64,000 nt of DNA from Pseudanabaena mucicola str. Chao 1806. GTDB lineage: Bacteria; Cyanobacteriota; Cyanobacteriia; Pseudanabaenales; Pseudanabaenaceae. Position numbers and translations under genes: made by a program. The notes under the pieces were generated by a model. That model saw only the letters and a program-made list of their open reading frames with translations. It was not told the origin of the DNA and ran no database searches. The stretch spans positions 3,396,001 through 3,460,000 of the forward strand of contig NZ_CP097329.1 in the NCBI RefSeq assembly GCF_030323025.1, in the 5' to 3' direction. Shown piece after piece: positions 1 to 8,129 of the stretch (position 1 is its first letter; the number at the start of each line of letters is the position of its first letter).

Positions 1-69
1 TGTTGGGCTTTTTCTTCGGGGCTTTGGCTTGCTCAGCTCAATCCCCTCAAACCTAAAAAGCACGGTCGC

Positions 70-307
70 TTACCTAAGAGCATTTTTCGTCTTGGCTTTG
101 ATTTTCTGCGTCATATCATCTTTGACATCCATCTCAATTCCGAGGCTTTCTTCAACTCCATTAAATTTTTGTCCTGTACTTAGCCGTGGCACTCAAATTA
201 TTTCCATCAATCTTCACAGAGATAACTCCATTACTAGGAATAATCACCCCATTCCAAACCTGAGCGCAAGAACCAGTGATTTCTGCTGACTTCAATCTAC
301 TTGTCAT
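70..307 (-). pseudogene. possible frameshifted small gene, unknown family
   Basis: On the minus strand an ATG at 307 opens a 48-codon frame ending with TAA at 161-163 (it starts MTSRLKSAEITGSCAQVW). A second frame picks up where it ends and runs to TAA at 70-72, ending KIKAKTKNALR. Both halves have protein-like composition and join without a gap, which suggests one short gene with a frameshift near 165-190. I do not recognise the family. It could also be chance reading frames. Confidence 0.25.
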
Positions 308-540
308 CTTATTTGTAATTATTTGTAACCAAATACTTTAAGGATAAATTTTTAGAGACCTTAGCTATGCTAAATTTATTCAAGAATAGCCATAAATTTA
401 TTAGATATCTTTAAATCAATCAAATTTTGTCCGTAAATCTCTATAAACAGATAGTTGCAAAGAAAATAAGATTAGACAAGAGCTAAATCTATTAAAGTAT
501 ACGGACACTTTTTATAAAAAAAGTATATCTAATCCTTACT

Positions 541-735
541 AATGTGGTTAGAATATGGGACAGCGATCGCGGTCATCTCGATCTCAAAAATGTGAACTTG
601 CCTACCTGCTATGCTTAATGTCGATGGCGACTCTCTAACCCCACCGACACCGATAATCGCGATCGCTATGTTGAACCTAATCGGCGTAAACAAATTGAGG
701 AGATTTTAAGAAAATTAGGTTGTCAAATAATTTAA
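541..735 (+). other. gene-less stretch with a possible C-terminal coding remnant
   Basis: About 440 bases before the Fic gene hold no complete gene. The last part, roughly 640-735, reads in one frame as a plausible C-terminus (NPTDTDNRDRYVEPNRRKQ and onward, ending RKLGCQII) and stops at TAA 733-735, 13 bases before the Fic start. No start codon or family is recognisable, so it may be the tail of a lost gene. Confidence 0.25.
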
Positions 736-748
736 AGGTATCCAACTC

Positions 749-1510
749 ATGCAAGATCTAGAATCAATCCTAACCAAGATTAATCAATGCAAATCTGAGC
801 TGGATATTTTGCGGCACAATCTTGATAATGCCACAATTAAAGAAGCCTTAAAAGTTGAATTTTTGTACGAAAGTAATCGCATTGAAGGAAATACATTAAC
901 CTTGCGCGAAACTCAACTTGTCATTAATGAAGGGATGACGATTAGTGGCAAGAGTATGCGCGAACATTTGGAAGCAATTAATCATAAAGAAGCAATTTTG
1001 TTTATTGAAGATCTAGTTACTCAAAAAATGGAGCTATCAGAGTATGTACTCAAACAAATTCATGGGATTGTTTTGTATGGCATAGATCGAGAGAACGCTG
1101 GAGTTTATCGCAAGTTACCTGTCGCGATCGCAGGAAGTAAACACTTACCGCCACAGCCCTATTTATTACAGGATTTAATGGAAGATTATTTTCGATTTTA
1201 TGAACTCCATAAAAATGATTTACATCCCGTAGTTTTAGCTGCCGAAATGCACGAAAGATTAGTTTCCATTCATCCTTTTATTGACGGAAATGGTCGCACT
1301 TCTCGTTTAATTATGAACTTAATTTTATTACAGCACGGCTTTCCCTTAGCAATTATCGGTGGTGATTATGAAAGTCGCATGGCTTACTATGATGCTTTAG
1401 AAAAAGTCCAAACTGAGAATGACAAACAGTCCTTTATTTTGTTGATTGCCGAAAAAGTTCTATTTGCCTTAGAACGTTATATAAATATACTTAGTTCTAA
1501 CAGGAGCTAA
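749..1510 (+). CDS. Fic family protein (AMPylation-type)
   Basis: Fic proteins transfer a nucleotide phosphate, usually AMP, from ATP onto hydroxyl side chains of target proteins in the cytoplasm. The 253-residue product carries the complete active-site motif HPFIDGNGR at about residues 175-183. Near the N-terminus, SNRIEGN (about 42-48) fits the [S/T]xxxE[G/N] inhibitory helix of self-inhibited (class II type) Fic proteins, so the enzyme probably controls itself without a separate antitoxin. The ATG follows a short leader. The gene is 5 bases upstream of a nuclease-like gene and may be co-transcribed with it. The target is unknown; the family call is secure. Confidence 0.9.
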   Translation: MQDLESILTKINQCKSELDILRHNLDNATIKEALKVEFLYESNRIEGNTLTLRETQLVINEGMTISGKSMREHLEAINHKEAILFIEDLVTQKMELSEYVLKQIHGIVLYGIDRENAGVYRKLPVAIAGSKHLPPQPYLLQDLMEDYFRFYELHKNDLHPVVLAAEMHERLVSIHPFIDGNGRTSRLIMNLILLQHGFPLAIIGGDYESRMAYYDALEKVQTENDKQSFILLIAEKVLFALERYINILSSNRS

Positions 1511-1515
1511 AACAG

Positions 1516-2133
1516 ATGACTACTATTGCTGTTACAGATGCAATTAGATCTTTTACTGAGGTGGAGTCGAGATTTGGACTAACGAGATCGCTTGATCCTG
1601 ATTTCTTTTCGGAATGGCAACAGAATTTTGAGCCTCTCACCCAAATCGAAAAATCAACTCTGGATCGGATTAAGCATTCCTATTTGCGCCACATTAATGA
1701 AGGGTTTCTCTCGGAAGGTGTGGTTAATTTATTAGTAGTTTCACCTTTGCTATTTCTAGCGAATTTTCTGGATGCTCCTTTCAGCCTTCGCAGTGAAGAA
1801 GCGATCGAGATTGTCGATCAAGATCTAGATATTACCTATAAAGGGCGGATCGATGCTTTGGTATTTAAAGAAAGTATTTGGATTGTGTTAGTAGAAGCTA
1901 AACGTTCTAGCTTTTCGTTTTTAGTGGCAGTTCCTCAAGCCTTAACCTATATGATGGCAAGCCCCAATGAAAATTTACCAACCTATGCTCTAGTCACCAA
2001 TGGCGATCATTTTATGTTTGTGAAAAAACATGGTTCTCAATACGATCTTTCTGATGACTTCTCTTTGTTTAAGCGATCGCAAAATGAGCTTTATCCCGTT
2101 CTACAAATTCTCAAGTCTCTTGCAAATATCTAA
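1516..2133 (+). CDS. PD-(D/E)XK nuclease-like protein, type I restriction R N-terminal type
   Basis: A 205-residue protein resembling the isolated N-terminal nuclease domain of type I restriction R subunits that cyanobacterial genomes carry as small stand-alone genes. The likely catalytic residues are Asp113 (GRIDALVF) and the Glu127-x-Lys129 pair (VEAK), followed by a conserved ALTYM/VTNGDHFMF region typical of this group. There is no helicase and no HsdM or HsdS nearby, so it is not a full restriction system. It starts 5 bases after the Fic stop, suggesting one transcript. Whether it cuts DNA is inference from the fold motif. Confidence 0.75.
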   Translation: MTTIAVTDAIRSFTEVESRFGLTRSLDPDFFSEWQQNFEPLTQIEKSTLDRIKHSYLRHINEGFLSEGVVNLLVVSPLLFLANFLDAPFSLRSEEAIEIVDQDLDITYKGRIDALVFKESIWIVLVEAKRSSFSFLVAVPQALTYMMASPNENLPTYALVTNGDHFMFVKKHGSQYDLSDDFSLFKRSQNELYPVLQILKSLANI

Positions 2134-2205
2134 TAGCACTATTGTAGGCGATCGCATAGAAAATCAAAGTGTTAATATCAGGTTAATTGGCTAAAGATAT
2201 TTGTT

Positions 2206-2442
2206 ATGAACATATCGGACAAATTGCGATCGCTTACTTACAGTCTAGATATTCAAATGGCTGGGTTGTATTTTTGGTGTGGTAATTTTGTGATTCAGTT
2301 GGGTGGTACTGAGGTGGATGATGAGCCTTTTTATTATCCTTTTGTGGTTCCTACGTTTATCGGTTTTGGATTTGTGCTTCCTAATGGGTTCTCTTGGCAT
2401 ACTCCTTTTACTCAGTTTAAGCGGTTTTACCAGATTAATTGA
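2206..2442 (+). CDS. hypothetical small protein, doubtful
   Basis: A 78-codon frame with an ATG start, aromatic-rich, with no domain I recognise. It overlaps the 3' end of the convergent VapC-type gene by 16 bases. No clear ribosome binding site is visible. It may be real or a chance open frame. Confidence 0.3.
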   Translation: MNISDKLRSLTYSLDIQMAGLYFWCGNFVIQLGGTEVDDEPFYYPFVVPTFIGFGFVLPNGFSWHTPFTQFKRFYQIN

Positions 2443-2813
2443 ACTGGATAGTTAGGAAAGAATTGATCGCAACTGATTAATGGAAGATTCTCGCTAATTG
2501 CTTGAGATATCATGATGCGGTCAAAAGGATCATTATGGTGCGCTGGGAGTAAAGATAGGGCTTCAAGATGAGATATTTCTACAGATAGAAGTTGAAAGCC
2601 TTGTATAGAAAGCTTTTGTCTGGCGTATATAGCTGCTGTGGTTTCCAAATTAAGCTTGCCTCTAGCTTGTTTGATGGTCTTTTCCCAAATGCTGGCAATG
2701 CTGATAAGCTTAGTTACTTCGACATCATCAATAATCGTTTTTGCGGGTTGGCTCAATTTGTTGTCGCCAGCGAAAAACCAGAGCAGTGCGTGAGTATCAA
2801 GCAAAACTCGCAT
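2427..2813 (-). CDS. VapC-family PIN-domain toxin
   Basis: PIN-domain RNase of a type II toxin-antitoxin pair; such toxins cleave tRNA or other RNA with Mg ions held by acidic residues. The 128-residue product starts MRVLLDTHALLW and has the expected acidic set: Asp6, Glu44, Asp95/Asp98 in HNDPFDRI, and Asp116. It lies 3 bases downstream of a Phd-type antitoxin gene on the same strand, the normal antitoxin-first order. Length and motifs are complete, so it is probably functional. Confidence 0.88.
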   Translation of the reverse strand: MRVLLDTHALLWFFAGDNKLSQPAKTIIDDVEVTKLISIASIWEKTIKQARGKLNLETTAAIYARQKLSIQGFQLLSVEISHLEALSLLPAHHNDPFDRIMISQAISENLPLISCDQFFPNYPVQLIW

Positions 2814-2816
2814 ATT

Positions 2817-3050
2817 TTAATATTCCTCAAACTCTGGCAAGGGGGCATCAAAGTCATCGGACATGAATATTTTACCTTTGTCACTGCCAAATAATGATCG
2901 CTTGGGGGCAATGGATACTAGTCGAGCTACGGGCTGATCGCCTTGGCTAATAACAATTTCTTGACCAGCGATCGCTAAGTCAAGTAAGTGAAGTAGTTGA
3001 ATTTGGGCTTCGGAAATGTCGATTTTTAATGAGGGTTCGGAGGCTAACAT
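2817..3050 (-). CDS. Phd/prevent-host-death family antitoxin
   Basis: A 77-residue antitoxin partner of the PIN toxin directly downstream. The segment IDISEAQIQLLHLLDLAIAG followed by EIVISQGDQPVARLV is the usual Phd fold that binds operator DNA. The acidic tail (SDDFDAPLPEFEEY) is the part that would wrap around the toxin. Start ATG at 3050; the 3-base spacing to the toxin indicates translational coupling. Autoregulation is expected for the family but no operator was identified. Confidence 0.82.
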   Translation of the reverse strand: MLASEPSLKIDISEAQIQLLHLLDLAIAGQEIVISQGDQPVARLVSIAPKRSLFGSDKGKIFMSDDFDAPLPEFEEY

Positions 3051-3163
3051 AACTTTGTGTGTTAACAGCTAAAACTCAGGATAGCATTATTATTTATGGT
3101 TGATGAGTTGTTTGAGTCTGTGCCGATGTCGTTTGAGTAATGCTGGTTTAGTGAGGATGGGCT

Positions 3164-3259
3164 GAGCAAATACCGAATAGTGCGGTGATGACTTTGGATA
3201 GTGATTTTAAAATCTATCGTAAGCATCAAAGTGAGGCGATCGCAGTAATTTTGCCATGA
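3164..3259 (+). pseudogene. remnant of a second PIN-domain toxin (C-terminus)
   Basis: In the intergenic space an uninterrupted frame reads EQIPNSAVMTLDSDFKIYRK and continues to a TGA at 3257-3259. The pattern of a hydrophobic strand, LDSDF, IYR and a final VILP is characteristic of the end of PIN-domain proteins. No N-terminal part or start remains. It lies beside the intact VapBC pair but on the opposite strand. Short, so the assignment is moderate. Confidence 0.5.
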
Positions 3260-3360
3260 TCGCCTCTGTGCTGTATTACAAATCTAAAGGACTAAGAGCA
3301 GTATCAGCAATCGTCATAAATTTTGCTGCGATGTGCAGTGAGTGTAATAGTTGAATACTG

Positions 3361-3404
3361 AAAGGCTCAAGCCTGTAAAATTTAGCCTACAAACTTGAGC
3401 CTTT
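3361..3404. terminator. hairpin, probable terminator
   Basis: An 11-base inverted repeat, AAAGGCTCAAG and CTTGAGCCTTT, separated by 22 bases, lies downstream of the small gene ending at 3469 on the minus strand. There is no long U-run on either side, so rho-independent activity is uncertain. Confidence 0.4.
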
Positions 3405-3468
3405 CTGGAGTTCTATTAGAATCTCCCCCTAGATAGTTGAGATTCTCGGAATACAATTCCTACAGAAT

Positions 3469-3666
3469 CTAGCCACGAGGTTTATAGTGCTGGCACTTAG
3501 CAGCTTCTTCTCGACTTTTACAATGATAGAACACAGACTGACGGCACCAAGTACAAGTTGCAGCTTGAGGTGATTCAATAACATCAAGTGTACTTTGCTC
3601 TGGAGTTTGTAGAAGCTCCAAAGCTTTTAGGTCTGCAATAGGCTTTTCTAACAACTGGCTAGACAT
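3469..3666 (-). CDS. small Cys-containing protein of unknown function
   Basis: I choose the ATG at 3666 (65 residues, starting MSSQLLEKPIADL) because AGGAG stands 8 bases before it; an upstream ATG at 3717 has no such site. The N-terminal half is acidic and helix-like. The C-terminal half has CTWC followed by two further cysteines (YHCK and AKCQHY), a pattern that could bind zinc or be modified. It could be a regulator or a peptide precursor; neither is supported by a recognised family. No partner enzyme is adjacent. Confidence 0.55.
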   Translation of the reverse strand: MSSQLLEKPIADLKALELLQTPEQSTLDVIESPQAATCTWCRQSVFYHCKSREEAAKCQHYKPRG

Positions 3667-3783
3667 TTTGAATCTCCTATAAATCTTTGAAGTGTATATT
3701 TGTGAAACTTTGCTCAAGTGCTTATAGAGCTTTTGAACATAATTACAGTTTGCTCTATGTAATTGGTATAGTCATCACACGCA

Positions 3784-3859
3784 GTTAGTTAGCAAAAATC
3801 TTTATTAGTTAGCGAAAGTAGTACAATGTGCTGACTAATTAGCTAACTCAGTTAGTTTT
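3784..3859 (+). promoter_or_regulatory. repeated operator-like sites before the STAND gene
   Basis: Two direct copies of TTAGTTAGC-(A/G)-AAA begin 20 bases apart (cores GTTAGC at 3788-3793 and 3808-3813). A palindrome CTAAC-TCA-GTTAG (3843-3855) ends 4 bases before the ATG. The 20-base phasing, close to two helical turns, suggests binding of a dimeric regulator on one DNA face. The regulator is not identified; the HTH-like N-terminus of the downstream protein makes self-control possible. Confidence 0.45.
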
Positions 3860-6316
3860 ATGGATCCTAAGTCTCAAAAAAATCTAATATCTGAACACTT
3901 TTTTCAAGAAGCTTGTCAAGACTGGGACTTGGAACGATTAATCAATGCTTTAGGCATAGCAAACTCATGTGCGCTGCAACGTAATTTAAGAGCATTGTTA
4001 TTAGGATTAACCCCAAAACAGGCAGCAAATATAATAGGGATAAAAGCCGATGGGCTAAAAGTTGGCTACTCCACTCTATATGGACTCATAAGAAACTTAA
4101 CAGGAGAAGATAAAGTTGGTGGGCTGTCGGCGGCTTTGGTGTTAGAGAAAGCTGGATATCGAAAAAACAACATATCAACACATAATGAAAATCTTGTCTC
4201 ACAACCTGAAGGGAAAAAAGAAACTCCAAATTTTGACTGCTTAGAACAAGATAAAGAAATTCATCAACCTCCCACTGAATTGGAATTTATTGGACGCGAT
4301 CGCGATCTAAATGAACTCGCAAACCTCAGCAAACAAGCCAAAATCGTCTTAATCAAAGCTGGCGGGGGCGTTGGCAAGTCAACATTAGCGCGGGAGTTTT
4401 TACAGCCGCGTTCGCATCTAAAAAAAATTATTTTGATAAAGATGGGTATGGAATCGGGGAACGTTACACCTGCGGAAGAGAAGGTAGCACAAATTTTGCA
4501 CACGAATTTTGATGAGGAGCCTAGTCGGGATTTCGGGATTAATTTGGCTATTTTGCAAGAGAAGTTAGCAGATCGAGCAAATCCCATCGGAATACTAATC
4601 GATAACCTCGAACCTGCGCTAGATGAGAATTATCGATTTCGGGAGAAGCTGCGCGGCTATGATGACTTGTTAGAGGTGTTGGGCGATCGCGATGTCTTTT
4701 CGTTTACGCTGATCACCAGTCGCCGATCTCTGATTACACCACGAGCGAAAGTCCATGAGTATTCACTTGAGGGGCTAGACATTACGGCATGGCGGCAATA
4801 TTTCCATGATTGCGAGAATGGGGCAGATTCTGAGGCGTTAATGCAGATGTGTGTTGCCTATAATGGGAATGCGAAGGTAATGGATATTCTACATGGTGCG
4901 ATTAAGAACCGTTTTGACGGTAATATTGGAGCCTATTGGAATCGATATAAGGATGCTTTGTTGGCAGATTCAGAACTAGCAACTTTAATTTCCGTGGAAA
5001 TGGATTGGTTGCGAGACAATCAGCCTGATGCTTATAAGTTGCTCTGTCGGATGGGTTGCTATCGTTATCAGGATGTCAAAACTGTTCCTTTTGAGGGGTT
5101 GATTTGTTTGTTGTGGGATGTGACTGAATCTCAACGAGTTGGAGTTATAGATTATTTGAGTAAAAGTTCTCTAATTGAATTTAAAGGCGAATACTATTTA
5201 CACCCTGCTGTTAGAGAAGCTGCTAAATCAAGATTAGAAATAAGCCAACAAGATTGGAAAACTGCGAACATTAAGGCTGGTGAATTTTGGACAGATAGTG
5301 TGAAAACAATTGATACTATTAATGATTCAATTAGAGCTTTTGAAGCTAGTTATCATTATTTTGAAATCAAAGACTTTCTTGCAGCAGGGGAAACATTAAT
5401 TAATGGTAGGGAAAGTGATCTTGAAGAAGAGAGTTATGTAAGCGGATTAGGTACAAAGTTTTTTCGTTTCGGTTTTTCAGATTACATGATTTCTGCTATC
5501 CACAAGGTTTTACCAAATATACCTTTGAATAGTTATTTGTATATGCGTCTTTTAAATTTACTTGGCAATAATTTTTTGGCTAAAGGTCAATTAAAAGAAG
5601 GCATATTACATCATCAAAAATGTGCAGAGATTTCATTCGATATAAAAGAAATATTCTGGGAAATCGTTAGTTATATTAATCTTGGTTATCTTTATCTTGA
5701 TTTATGGGAGTTAACCAAAGCATATACTTCATTCCAAAAAGCACTAAGTTTGACACCAGAAAAGTCATCGAACTTCAAAAAATTAAAATTTTATAGGAAC
5801 TATCTCTCATTTATTCTTTCCATGGTTTCGCCAGAAAAAAATTATCTAAATGTACTGCAAGAAGTGGATGACATAATTACAAACCTTTCAGTGGTTGGCA
5901 TTAGCAATCACGAGAAATCAATTGGATATATCGTGCTAGGTATAGCATATAAAGAGGTGTCTGAATTTGAAAAAGCAAAAAGTGTATTTTTAAAAGCACT
6001 TGATTACTCAAACAAGAATTCATATCCCCATATAAGATGCAAGGCTCTTAATGGAATTGCTGAATTGTATAGAATTAAGGGAGAGCTTAAAAAGTCCATA
6101 AATTTTCTTTGTGAGTCTGTAAGTAACATAGAAAAAATTGGAGCCAGAAGCGATCTAGCCAATGCATATTTTCAACTTGGGCTAACATATCAGGCAATGG
6201 GAGAACATGACCAAGCAGAAGAATATAAAGCAAAAGCACTAGAACTTTTCGAGCAAATGGAAGCACCGAAGCAAATCGAGAGAGTTAACAAAGCCTTTGG
6301 AGATAACATTCAATGA
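3860..6316 (+). CDS. STAND NTPase with HTH-like N-terminus and TPR tail
   Basis: An 818-residue signalling NTPase. The N-terminal 100 residues form a helical domain like the DNA-binding or adaptor domains of cyanobacterial NB-ARC proteins (LLLGLTPKQAANIIGIK). Residues 143-290 are the ATPase: Walker A GGGVGKST at 168-175, Walker B GILIDN at 244-249 and a TSRRS sensor near 287. The C-terminus from about 540 is a series of TPR repeats ending QAMGEHDQAEEYKAKALELF. Such proteins sense a ligand through the repeats and switch on NTP binding, in regulation or antiphage response. No effector enzyme domain is visible. Specific function unknown. Confidence 0.8.
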   Translation: MDPKSQKNLISEHFFQEACQDWDLERLINALGIANSCALQRNLRALLLGLTPKQAANIIGIKADGLKVGYSTLYGLIRNLTGEDKVGGLSAALVLEKAGYRKNNISTHNENLVSQPEGKKETPNFDCLEQDKEIHQPPTELEFIGRDRDLNELANLSKQAKIVLIKAGGGVGKSTLAREFLQPRSHLKKIILIKMGMESGNVTPAEEKVAQILHTNFDEEPSRDFGINLAILQEKLADRANPIGILIDNLEPALDENYRFREKLRGYDDLLEVLGDRDVFSFTLITSRRSLITPRAKVHEYSLEGLDITAWRQYFHDCENGADSEALMQMCVAYNGNAKVMDILHGAIKNRFDGNIGAYWNRYKDALLADSELATLISVEMDWLRDNQPDAYKLLCRMGCYRYQDVKTVPFEGLICLLWDVTESQRVGVIDYLSKSSLIEFKGEYYLHPAVREAAKSRLEISQQDWKTANIKAGEFWTDSVKTIDTINDSIRAFEASYHYFEIKDFLAAGETLINGRESDLEEESYVSGLGTKFFRFGFSDYMISAIHKVLPNIPLNSYLYMRLLNLLGNNFLAKGQLKEGILHHQKCAEISFDIKEIFWEIVSYINLGYLYLDLWELTKAYTSFQKALSLTPEKSSNFKKLKFYRNYLSFILSMVSPEKNYLNVLQEVDDIITNLSVVGISNHEKSIGYIVLGIAYKEVSEFEKAKSVFLKALDYSNKNSYPHIRCKALNGIAELYRIKGELKKSINFLCESVSNIEKIGARSDLANAYFQLGLTYQAMGEHDQAEEYKAKALELFEQMEAPKQIERVNKAFGDNIQ

Positions 6317-6380
6317 ATACTTAACTCTCCTAAAAACAAGACATAGGCTAGAATAACAACAAGATAGGAGAAATAGAGTT

Positions 6381-6638
6381 ATGCCGATCGCCCAAATTGA
6401 AAACCTTATTCGTTACGTCACCAACGCAGAAGGCAAAGCAACCGATGTGCTTGTCCCCTTAGAACTTTGGCAACAGCTTATCCATTCCTTAAACACTGAT
6501 AATGTCAGTGGACTAGCTTGGATTGACGAACAAGAACCCAAAGAAAAAATATTAGCCGACCTACAAGAATCGGTAAGGCTTGCAGCAGCAGGACAAACAT
6601 TCCCAGTATCACAACTTTGGGAAGACGCTACAGCATAA
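6381..6638 (+). CDS. RelB-like antitoxin of a cyanobacterial TA pair
   Basis: An 85-residue protein (MPIAQIENLIRYVTNAEG) of the type placed before RelE/ParE-like toxins in cyanobacteria. AGGAG at 6366-6370 precedes the ATG, and a TAGAAT -10-like hexamer lies further upstream. The toxin gene begins 4 bases after its stop codon. The acidic middle and C-terminal WEDATA are consistent with toxin binding. The assignment relies on context as well as resemblance. Confidence 0.6.
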   Translation: MPIAQIENLIRYVTNAEGKATDVLVPLELWQQLIHSLNTDNVSGLAWIDEQEPKEKILADLQESVRLAAAGQTFPVSQLWEDATA

Positions 6639-6642
6639 CCCT

Positions 6643-6968
6643 ATGATCGAAGTTCGCTTTACATTACCCTTTGTCCGCCGACTCAAACCACTAACCAAAC
6701 GTTATCGAAAAATTCAATCTGATATCCAGCCAATAATCGAACAGCTACAAAATGGAAATCTTATCGGCGATCAAATCTCTGGTCTAGACTTCACCATCTT
6801 TAAAGTTCGTGCAAAAACAGCGATATTCCCACAGGAAAAAGCGGCGGTTATCGCCTTATCTATCAAGTGATTTCACCTGAATTAATCTTGCTTTTACTCA
6901 TCTATGCAAAATCAGATCAAGCAGATGTTAGCGTAGAAGAGATTGAAGATGCTATTTCTAAGGCTTAG
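6643..6968 (+). pseudogene. RelE/ParE-like toxin with a single-base frameshift
   Basis: The frame from ATG 6643 starts MIEVRFTLPFVRRLKPLTKR and reads correctly to FKVRAK near 6815-6825. It then continues in the next frame as SDIPTGKSGGYRLIYQVISP and on to TAG 6966-6968. The switch falls in a run of five A; six would restore one frame of about 108 residues with the RelE-type GGYRLIY core. It is a mutation, a sequencing error or slippage. As read, the toxin would lose its catalytic C-terminal half. Confidence 0.7.
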
Positions 6969-7095
6969 CTAATATCGAAACACTCACGCACCAGCCTACG
7001 AAAATATCAATGGAGCAACAAAATAGCGATCGCCTATGATGAAATTATCTAAAATTATTATTCATCGGAATATTTAGCATAAACTCAGGAAATCC

Positions 7096-7953
7096 GTGTC
7101 ACGAAAAGGCGAATCGATCACACTATCTATCAAAGAACGAGATAAAGCTAACTTAGAAGCGATCGCGATCGAACTTGGCATGACATGGGGCGATCGCCCA
7201 AATATCTCTAAACTAGTCGAAGCGATCGCCCGCAAACAAATCCAAATTTCCAAAAATAATGACTGGGCAAGCGATCGCCTTGAAGCCCTATCAGGAACTT
7301 TTAGACTTTTAGTTGACTACGGTGATCGTGAAAAGGCGCAAATCATCGCCCATCTCTTATTAGAACGCAGTGAGCTCAACAAACCTTTGCGCCGTGAAAT
7401 TGAACAATTTCTCAACAAGCCCCCCGAAATCTGGCGACACACGATTGACCGCTATATCAAGCAACAACAACCCTTTCGCCTGCAATATCTCGATGCGGCG
7501 GAGCGACATCATGAGTTCTCCATTTATTACGCACAAGTCACTCCCCACGATAAACGCCTCTACCTCGACTGTTGGTGTGAAGATATCGCCGCCAGTGATG
7601 ATGTAATAGCACTCAACCATAACCGTTGTCTCAGGCTTGATCGCATCCCTGCGGAAGCTGCGATTACGCCAATTCAAGGTAAATGGCGAACGCAACTAGA
7701 TCACATCTTCGTCACGTTCAATTTATCGGGGAAACTCGCCTTTGCCTATCAGCAACGCGAAGGAGATATTGACAATACTTGGTTAGATACCGATCCCCCA
7801 ATGCGTCAAGTCATCCGCAAAATTACCAGTACATTTTGGTTCTATCGGGAAATTTTGCCCTACGCTGAAGATTGCGAAATCCTTGAGCCTGCTGATGTGC
7901 GTGAAAGGTTCAAAGCGAAAGTGCGATCACTATACATCAAATATTCAGGTTAA
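7096..7953 (+). CDS. WYL-domain regulator-like protein
   Basis: A 285-residue protein beginning at a GTG (SRKGESITLSIKERDKANLE), with an N-terminal ribbon-helix-helix-like segment that could bind DNA. A C-terminal half carries the WYL-type strand pattern (PFRLQYLDAAERHHEFSIYY; RLYLDCWCED; HNRCLRLDRI). WYL domains bind nucleotide or nucleic-acid ligands and often regulate CRISPR or defence genes. No CRISPR locus is present in the window. The gene stands alone between a TA pair and a MITE. Confidence 0.7.
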   Translation: MSRKGESITLSIKERDKANLEAIAIELGMTWGDRPNISKLVEAIARKQIQISKNNDWASDRLEALSGTFRLLVDYGDREKAQIIAHLLLERSELNKPLRREIEQFLNKPPEIWRHTIDRYIKQQQPFRLQYLDAAERHHEFSIYYAQVTPHDKRLYLDCWCEDIAASDDVIALNHNRCLRLDRIPAEAAITPIQGKWRTQLDHIFVTFNLSGKLAFAYQQREGDIDNTWLDTDPPMRQVIRKITSTFWFYREILPYAEDCEILEPADVRERFKAKVRSLYIKYSG

Positions 7954-8001
7954 TTTAATGTCCGTTCGAGTTAATCTTACAAATTTGGGTAGTCTTGCAA
8001 T

Positions 8002-8042
8002 GTAATTGTGTTGCGGGCGCTTCGCACCCGCAACACAATTAC
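8002..8042. repeat. MITE-like palindrome, family A copy 1
   Basis: A 41-base near-perfect palindrome, GTAATTGTGTTGCGGG with its complement around GCGCTTCGCA. Other copies are at 13357, 15460, 17375, 42549 and 57629. Flanks of longer copies share GTAGT-ATGCAA at one side and TTGCAGCACTAC at the other, so the element is about 80 bases with short terminal repeats. The location is always intergenic. Confidence 0.75.
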
Positions 8043-8129
8043 TAAAAAAATTACTTCGCTTGCTTGAAAAACACTATATGAGGTAATGAAGTGCTGTAAA
8101 GAGTTATTCTTTGGCAACTCATTGATAGA

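Noticed and set aside
29-289. 86-codon plus-strand frame at the window start
   Set aside because: The minus strand has two more protein-like pieces over the same bases, and the plus frame has no recognisable features or ribosome binding site.
7096-7953. CRISPR regulator because WYL proteins often adjoin CRISPR loci
   Set aside because: There are no cas genes or repeat arrays anywhere in the window.
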